From Leptidea sinapis (Eukaryota > Arthropoda > Insecta > Lepidoptera > Pieridae): a DNA stretch of 64,000 nt. The stretch covers positions 9,920,001 through 9,984,000 of the forward strand of contig NC_066272.1 of NCBI RefSeq assembly GCF_905404315.1. The letters run 5' to 3'. This document shows, in pieces, positions 59,938 through 64,000 of this stretch (positions are counted from its first letter, which is position 1; each line of letters begins with the position of its first letter). Position numbers and translations under genes: made by a program. The notes beneath the pieces were generated by a model, which worked only from the letters and a program-made list of their open reading frames with translations, was not told the origin of the DNA and searched no databases.

Positions 59938-60250
59938 TACCAGTGGGAGGCTCCCTTGCACAGGAAGCCGGCTAGATTATGGGTACGTCAGCGGCACCTA
60001 TTTCTGCCGTGAAGCAGTAATGTGTAAGCATTACTGTGTTTCGGTCTGAAGGGCGCCGTAGCTAGTGAAATTACTGGGCAAATGAGGCTTAACATCTTGT
60101 CTCAAGGTGACGAGCGCAGTTGCAGTGCCGCTCAGATTTTTGGGTTTTTTGAGAACCCTGAGGGGCACTGCATTGTAATGGGCATGGCGTATCAATTACC
60201 ATCAGCTGAACGTCCTGCTCGTCTCGTCCCTTATTATCATAAAAAAAAAT
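59938..60250 (+). repeat. R300 repeat, copy F, with A-run
   Basis: Forward full-length copy ending CGTCCCTTATTATCATA followed by nine A. It lies about 550 bp upstream of the Mlc1 initiator, on the opposite strand. Confidence 0.8.
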
Positions 60251-60369
60251 GATCTCTGCAAAACCCAATTTAAAAAAAAACTCACGTTCTCATATAGCTC
60301 ATTTTATATGAAGTATTTTAGGCTAAGATCTATAGAGCAACCTTAGACTTTTCTCATACCTTTCTTACG

Positions 60370-60760
60370 TAAAACTTAGCTTTATGTGCACCTAACCATA
60401 ATGGGTCTCAGTGAATCAAACCTGTTCAGATTCTGCTGCGAAGCCACTGAAGACCCCATACACATTCTTCTGGAATGCGAAGCCATTGCCAAAATCAGGC
60501 TGGGGTGTCTTAAAACACCTTCACTCAAAGCAGAGGACGTGCCATGCCTGGACCCTCTAAGGATCCTACGCCTTCTAAAAGTAATAGGTCTCGAGGATAT
60601 AATTTAAATCTCGGCACAGTAACACGTATCCTAGTTAGTAGCCTCGATTCTCCTCCTTAACTTTTAAGTTTGAGAACAGGCGCGCTAGCGCAAGAAGGGG
60701 GCACAATAGATCCTAGGATTTAAGTGCATTGAAATCCCCAAATCATAATAATAATAATAC
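60370..60760 (+). pseudogene. LINE C-terminal zinc-knuckle remnant with (AAT)n tail
   Basis: The frame reads MGLSESNLFRFCCEATEDPI, HILLECEAIAKIRLGCLKTP, then CLDPLRILRLLKVIGLEDII and a stop at 60605. C-C...H...C spacing is that of the C-terminal knuckle of R1/Jockey-type ORF2. The 3' UTR ends in ATAATAATAATA at about 60747-60758. It lies just upstream of the Mlc1 promoter on the opposite strand. Confidence 0.65.
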
Positions 60761-61491
60761 GTAAAACTTAGCTGAGTGTCATAAAACGTGAACTTGACTG
60801 TTGCATTGGGCTGCCTTAGCTTGAGCTCAGCAAAATTTCAGCTGTCAAATGACTATAAAAATACAAGTCCTAAATTATGCTAATGCTTACACTCAACTAA
60901 GTTTTGTCTGTATGCACGCGGGCCGTCGCGTCACTCGGTGTCGTTTATGCACTCCGAGCGCGCTCAATTGATATGGCGAACGAACGAATGCTTACCTAGT
61001 TCCTCATCTAATTAATGAATTACCCACTGATGTACGGAACTGTATAAATCCTCGTAATATTAAGAAGAAACGGAAGTCACTTAAAATAAATATATTTACA
61101 CAATTTATCTAACTGGCACTAATGTTCTGTAGTTAATGTACCTAGATTTATCTCTTTGTTTGCATATATTACAAACCAGTGTGGTTTTCTGATGCTAGCT
61201 TTAAGTATTTTCTTTTGTAAACTTTAATGTAAATAAATAAATAAATAAAAATAAAGTACACCTTTAGATCAGCTCAGCCATAGACTGCGTTTATTTTAAA
61301 ACAGAGGTTATATTATTTAAAAAAAAATCCAGCTTAAAGGACCCATCGTCATGTAGGTATTAAATGAAATCATATGCAGACAAATTCGCGTACGGGCGCT
61401 CGTTATAAATAATATAAAAAATGAATTTATAATTTATTAATCTACGATAAATTTTTACAGACAGTATAACATAATTCAATAGTTTTCAAAA

Positions 61492-61677
61492 TTAATTAAT
61501 TTCTGATGAGATGTCCTTCCATCTGGACGAGTGGACTAGAGCTTCATTGACAGTGTTGAACTTCCAGATGTAGTTCTGGAGCGACGGCGAGCGATGGTTG
61601 TCCAGGAGACTGGCTGCTCTCCATCGAGCCTCAGGCGATATTGGACACTTCCCACATATAGAACCATGTCTTGATTC
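61492..61677 (-). CDS. Terminal coding exon of an unrecognised gene (61 codons + stop)
   Basis: An acceptor (TTTTTTCAAACCAG, ending at 61678) opens a frame of 61 codons in phase 0, ending in TAA at 61494-61492. It begins ESRHGSICGKCP, continues through PEARWRAASLLDNHR and ends SSRWKDISSEIN. Two cysteines sit in a CGKC-like pair near the start, and there is no membrane segment. A poly(A) signal (AATAAA on the minus strand) lies at 61436-61431. Composition is protein-like and much less AT-rich than the flanks, and the segment does not recur in the window. Earlier exons would lie at higher coordinates or outside. One possible partner ends at a donor ATG|GTAAGT near 61735 (intron about 56 nt, preceding frame MLFQKLHCSVM), but that is weak. 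I do not recognise the family. Confidence 0.55.
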   Translation of the reverse strand, partial: ESRHGSICGKCPISPEARWRAASLLDNHRSPSLQNYIWKFNTVNEALVHSSRWKDISSEIN

Positions 61678-62539
61678 CTGGTTTGAAAAAATTATGTTTT
61701 AATGTACGCACACTTTCATAAGTACATACTTACCATAACGCTACAGTGCAATTTTTGAAATAGCATTTAAGGTTTTATGGTTTTTCTTATACATAATATC
61801 TTATCAAAGTTTTACTTTGAAATAGTTATGAGAGCTCTAGAAGAGCCAAATTCCTATAAACCCTGATTCTATTAAGTCTACACATTGGTAAAATAATTTT
61901 ATAAGTTCATCTCAACTCAAGGTAGGAAAGTCCGAAAATACGACTGAATTGGACAATCCCCAGATTCTCTTAGATTCTCTAGACAGGAGGTTCCTTGTCA
62001 CCTTGTCACCAAATAATTAAATGGTATAGTTAAATTCGCTTATACTGACATCAAATGCTCACGATAAATTGGTCATAACAAATGAATGATACTATTTAGC
62101 ATAAGGGTAGCTTTTAGCTCTACAAAACAAAATAATTTAATCATTATTACGTTTAATGGTAAAGGCAGTAAACTGCTTAGCGTCACGCCTAGCAGGGAAG
62201 AGAGAGAAAGATCCAGATGATTGGAAGGAAACTAATTTAAAATCAATTTTTATCACTATTACCAAAATAGTTTTTTAAGAGCAGTTTTCAATTTTAAAGT
62301 AACTACACTCTAGTACAATTTAGTACAAATCCGTCATTACAAGCGGTCATATTTAATGGACTTTAGTGTAATCACAATATCGGATATGATTTTTCTAGTC
62401 TTCATTGGTAGTAAGCGAGACTAGAAGAATCAACAATAAGCAGAGATTATTTTTGGTTGGTGTTATTGTTACTAAGTTCGCAAATTTCGTTCCAAAGATG
62501 TTCTAATTATGTTTGTAAACCATCCTACATATTTAAATA

Positions 62540-62983
62540 CAGGGTGGCCGAGAAGTTGACGTCCAAAGCTTAAATTTGAAAGCCTCGTGGTATCATTATG
62601 AGAATCACCCATCTATGTATGTTCTACGATTTTGCGTAGTTTAGGAGATCATAATTTTTTGCCCTTTATCCGCTTTTTTCACCTAATTGTGGTTTAGGAC
62701 TTTTTTCACTTTTTTTTGAACACTTTTAGTTTTTGATTTTGAATTTTATTATTGATAATTATTAACTACAGTTGCAATAGCCACATAAGAAACTATGAAT
62801 AGTTTAGACAATGCGGAACTAGTTTAGAATTGCTAGCTAAATTCATGAAAACGTTCAAGGTATCAAAAAAAAATGGGAAGCCTATGGCTTCTAACTATTT
62901 TTAAAAAAGTTCTCAGAACATTGGCCAATAAAATGAGCCAAATTCAAATTTAAGCTTTGGACGTCAACTTCTCGGCCACCCAG
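62540..62983. mobile_element. MITE with 41-bp terminal inverted repeats, TA target site
   Basis: Left end CAGGGTGGCCGAGAAGTTGA and inverted right end CTGGGTGGCCGAGAAGTTGA continue to pair for about 41 bp with one mismatch. TA flanks both sides, as expected for Tc1/mariner-type insertion. The 444-bp body is AT-rich and has no coding frame. Confidence 0.8.
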
Positions 62984-63583
62984 TATAGTGTTAGAAGTGT
63001 AGAGTCTCTATGTGGAGCGATGACCATAGGGTAGAACGAGAGCTCGTCAGTTGGAACCTCAAAACGCGAAACAGTTTCGAGCGAGGTTTTGCTCATTGGC
63101 CGTAGTCAATCACTCATGGTAAGGCGACCCTTAAGGTGAAGGGTAAACAGAAAACACGTAAACAAGGTGTTTTTAGACAAGTTTTGTGGTGAAAATATAG
63201 CATTTGAGGCTATGAACACTACTTTATCCTGTTACACATACCCTTAAGTCTTACTCGTGCTAATGCTTATTGTTGGTTAAAGTTAGCACTCCAGAGCTAT
63301 TATGAACTCCCAGTTTTCTTTGCAGTTAAACAAGTTTTTCTCGGCATCATGCATTTGTTTAGTATACTACTATCATAAAAGTTGTTCTTATAGATTTTAC
63401 TTTTTTATGTAGGTACATTTATTCAGATTTGTAATCAATAATGAGGATTGTAAGCAATTAAACAGTTTGCGCCTGTTAAAATTTTAAATTTTCGACGCAA
63501 GAATTTTGAATCATTGTCTTTGTTTTATAGGAGCCGTGAACTCATATCGCTCAAGGTCGCCGGCATTTAGTGTCGCCTTAAGC

Positions 63584-63957
63584 TTAGATTAAGGATTGGT
63601 ATCAGTTGTGCTCCAACGAGATACCGCAGGCGTAGTCGCAAAGACCGGCAACGGATACTACGCCCAAGTGGGCGAACTCGAGCCAGTCTCGAACAATGTG
63701 TGACGTTGACGTGCCACATGTTCTATTAAACTTTACTAATAACTGAAATTAAAATGCTGGGTTACGAAATAAAACACCGTAAAATTAATAATACAAGAAT
63801 TAAGAAAGGCACTGGGATTACACATCATCAGTAAGTATTTTGTATTTTATTAATTTCCATTGAAAAATAACACGAAGCGTATGGTTTAAAATTTTAAAGA
63901 TGCATCACACGCACACAAGCATCTAATAGTTGCCGTAATAAAAAAGCTATTGTTCTT
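63584..63957 (+). repeat. 350-bp direct repeat, copy 2
   Basis: Second copy of the segment at 57648-57998, same orientation, with an extra stretch around GATACTACGCCCAAGTGGGC that copy 1 lacks. It ends close to the window edge. Confidence 0.6.
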
Positions 63958-64000
63958 AGGTAGTGCGGTATCAAATTGGAGGGTAGCGGAGACCACTCCT

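Noticed and set aside
1..64000. CRISPR arrays, bacterial operons, integrated viral genes
   Set aside because: No regularly spaced repeats, no ribosome-binding-site-led gene clusters, and no capsid- or envelope-like frame were seen; splice-site-bounded exons and Pol III genes mark eukaryotic DNA.

Overview
The window reads as nuclear DNA of a moth or butterfly (Lepidoptera). It is AT-rich with scattered short exons, and it is packed with decayed transposable elements whose ends match common lepidopteran families: Helitrons with TC and CTAG ends, CR1/Jockey-type non-LTR retrotransposon tails, tRNA-derived SINEs, and MITEs. Species assignment is an inference; no organelle, bacterial or viral genome is indicated.

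Host genes, all on the minus strand where clear. (1) The best gene is the muscle myosin alkali (essential) light chain, Mlc1. Its six exons between about 59.39 kb and 51.71 kb splice cleanly into a 165-residue protein starting at 59294 and stopping at 51708. All donors and acceptors are GT/AG and every junction keeps frame. A possible second terminal exon lies at 52697-52767. (2) A 61-codon terminal coding exon of an unrecognised gene is at 61492-61677. (3) A probable first coding exon of another gene is at 46952-47038. (4) An intact tRNA-Glu(UUC) gene is at 43900-43971. A weaker plus-strand start-plus-donor pattern is at 29154-29199.

Layout. 1-28 kb: LINE remnants (0.8-1.9, 8.5, 9.1-9.5, 10.4-11.0, 13.0-13.5, 26.2-26.6, 27.7-28.1 kb), seven Helitrons or parts of them, copies of a 300-bp repeat, two MITE families and one tRNA-derived SINE. 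28-46 kb: more repeats, an RT-domain LINE remnant (36.7-37.9 kb), CR1-type fragments (39.7-42.3 kb), tRNA-like elements and the tRNA gene. 46.4-46.9 kb: a Helitron nested inside another Helitron with exact A/T insertion sites. 47 kb: probable gene start with a GC-richer segment upstream. 50-51 kb: a LINE split by a MITE. 51.4-59.4 kb: Mlc1, its introns loaded with repeats. 60-64 kb: LINE tail, the unknown terminal exon, a 444-bp long-TIR MITE, and a second copy of a repeat also found in an Mlc1 intron.

No operons, CRISPR arrays or clear new multi-gene system are visible. The most unusual structures are the nested Helitron with its empty-site paralog, a tRNA-like cassette found in both orientations inside a TIR-flanked repeat, and the candidate alternative Mlc1 tail exon. 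Large AT-rich stretches between listed features showed nothing I could support.
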